Of a stretch of 43,146 nucleotides of DNA, positions 42,753-43,146 are shown in pieces. The notes under the pieces are model-generated. The model was not told the origin of the DNA. It did not search any database and saw only the letters and a program-made list of their open reading frames with translations. Source of the DNA: Paenibacillus paridis (GTDB lineage: Bacteria; Bacillota; Bacilli; Paenibacillales; Paenibacillaceae); contig NZ_VCIX01000058.1 of assembly GCF_006345825.1 (NCBI RefSeq), positions 1 through 43,146 on the forward strand, given 5' to 3'. A program made the position numbers and the translations under genes. Every line of letters starts with the position of its first letter. Within the stretch, counting starts at the first letter, position 1.

Positions 42753-42776
42753 CCAGCAGATCAAATGATCTGCTGG
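42753..42776. terminator. Perfect 11-bp hairpin between the HTH gene and tRNA-Leu
   Basis: CCAGCAGATCA-AA-TGATCTGCTGG. The minus-strand tail is T-rich (TTATTTGTGTTT); the plus-strand tail is not. Possibly a backup terminator for the tRNA-Leu transcript. Confidence 0.5.
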
Positions 42777-42796
42777 GCGGCAATCTGGCAATACAA

Positions 42797-42833
42797 TAAA
42801 AAAAGCTTCCAAGATCAAAAGATCCTGAAAGCT
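42797..42833 (-). terminator. Terminator of the tRNA-Leu cluster
   Basis: Stem AGCTTTC.GGATC-TTTT-GATC..GAAGCT followed by seven T on the minus strand. Confidence 0.85.
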
Positions 42834-42846
42834 GTGTTTGAAAATA

Positions 42847-42929
42847 TGGTGCGCGTAGAGGGACTTGAACCCCCACGGTCGCCCGCCAGATCCTAAGTCT
42901 GGTGCGTCTGCCAATTCCGCCATACGCGC
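42847..42929 (-). tRNA. tRNA-Leu(TAG), copy 1
   Basis: Acceptor GCGCGTA/TACGCGC, anticodon stem CCAGA/TCTGG with loop CTTAGGA (TAG), class II variable arm, T-arm GGGGGTTCAAGTCCCTC. CCA encoded. Confidence 0.95.
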
Positions 42930-43019
42930 ATTAAGGTAAAACAACTGCTAGGTTGTAGGAGTTCCACCTACCTTGTTCAGTTGACATACTGAACGCTTCC
43001 CGATGAAGGGTGTTAAAGA

Positions 43020-43102
43020 TGGTGCGCGTAGAGGGACTTGAACCCCCACGGTCGCCCGCTAGATCCTAAGTCTAGTGCGTCTGCCAATTCCGCCATACGC
43101 GC
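43020..43102 (-). tRNA. tRNA-Leu(TAG), copy 2
   Basis: Same as copy 1 except the anticodon stem is CTAGA/TCTAG: one C-G pair became T-A by a matched double change. Anticodon TAG, CCA encoded. The 90-nt spacer to copy 1 carries a small GTTCAGT/ACTGAAC hairpin. Confidence 0.95.
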
Positions 43103-43119
43103 GCATGTGAGATAAAAAA

Positions 43120-43146
43120 TGGTGAGTCATGTAGGATTCGAACCTA
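43120..43146 (-). tRNA. tRNA 3' end, cut by the window edge (possibly Lys)
   Basis: The minus strand ends TAGGTTCGAATCCTAC, then ATGACTCA and CCA: a T-arm, acceptor 3' strand and encoded CCA. The acceptor resembles Bacillota tRNA-Lys (GAGnCAT), but the anticodon lies outside the window. Confidence 0.75.

Overview
The window looks like a chromosomal segment of a Paenibacillus-type member of the Bacillota. The basis is three-SLH-domain surface proteins, a glmS ribozyme ahead of glmS, a sigW/rsiW pair, the cdaA-cdaR-glmM cluster, a solitary Fur-boxed siderophore ATPase, a YjcZ-like small sporulation protein and tRNA genes that encode their own CCA. No plasmid, phage, IS element or CRISPR array was seen. 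Nearly every gene lies on the minus strand; only the YjcZ-like gene and one HTH regulator are on plus. The genus is an inference from gene content, not from a database search.

Region 1 (1-10.2 kb, accessory). Two large secreted proteins lie head to tail on the minus strand. The first is cut by the window edge and carries cadherin-like folds plus InlB-type B-repeats. The second has 2,403 residues: a seven-blade propeller, twelve 106-residue Ig-like modules, two Fn3 domains and three SLH domains. Both have the same unusual three-element motif (two direct ACCTACCC-like repeats and one inverted copy), placed exactly 20 nt upstream of a TATA(G/C)T -10 box. This suggests a small cell-surface regulon under one undescribed activator. 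Decayed genes (a MalG-like permease fragment and a frameshifted TPR protein) flank the second gene.

Region 2 (10.7-18.5 kb, core). glmS with its terminator, promoter and ribozyme leader; glmM; cdaR and cdaA (c-di-AMP synthesis); then rsiW and sigW, with a sigma-W-type promoter directly ahead of rsiW. Amino-sugar synthesis, c-di-AMP and the envelope-stress sigma factor are linked here.

Region 3 (19-30.3 kb). A membrane-anchored HtrA-type protease lacking its PDZ domain, an array of four 123-bp hairpin repeats, ppc (PEP carboxylase), a 1,773-residue SLH protein with lamin-tail and choice-of-anchor I domains behind a possible PhoP box, and the YjcZ-like gene with a sigma-K-like promoter.

Region 4 (30.3-35.4 kb). 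Repeat-rich intergenic DNA, a four-gene tRNA cluster (Gly-GCC, Arg-ACG, Pro-TGG, Gly-TCC, in order of transcription), a YusV-like ATPase with a strong Fur box, and a secreted phosphodiester glycosidase.

Region 5 (35.7-43.1 kb). A compact cheA-cheW-mcp-cheR-cheB operon without cheY; cheB may start at ATT. Then an HTH regulator behind a perfect 20-bp inverted repeat, and a second tRNA cluster with two tRNA-Leu(TAG) genes and a truncated tRNA at the edge.
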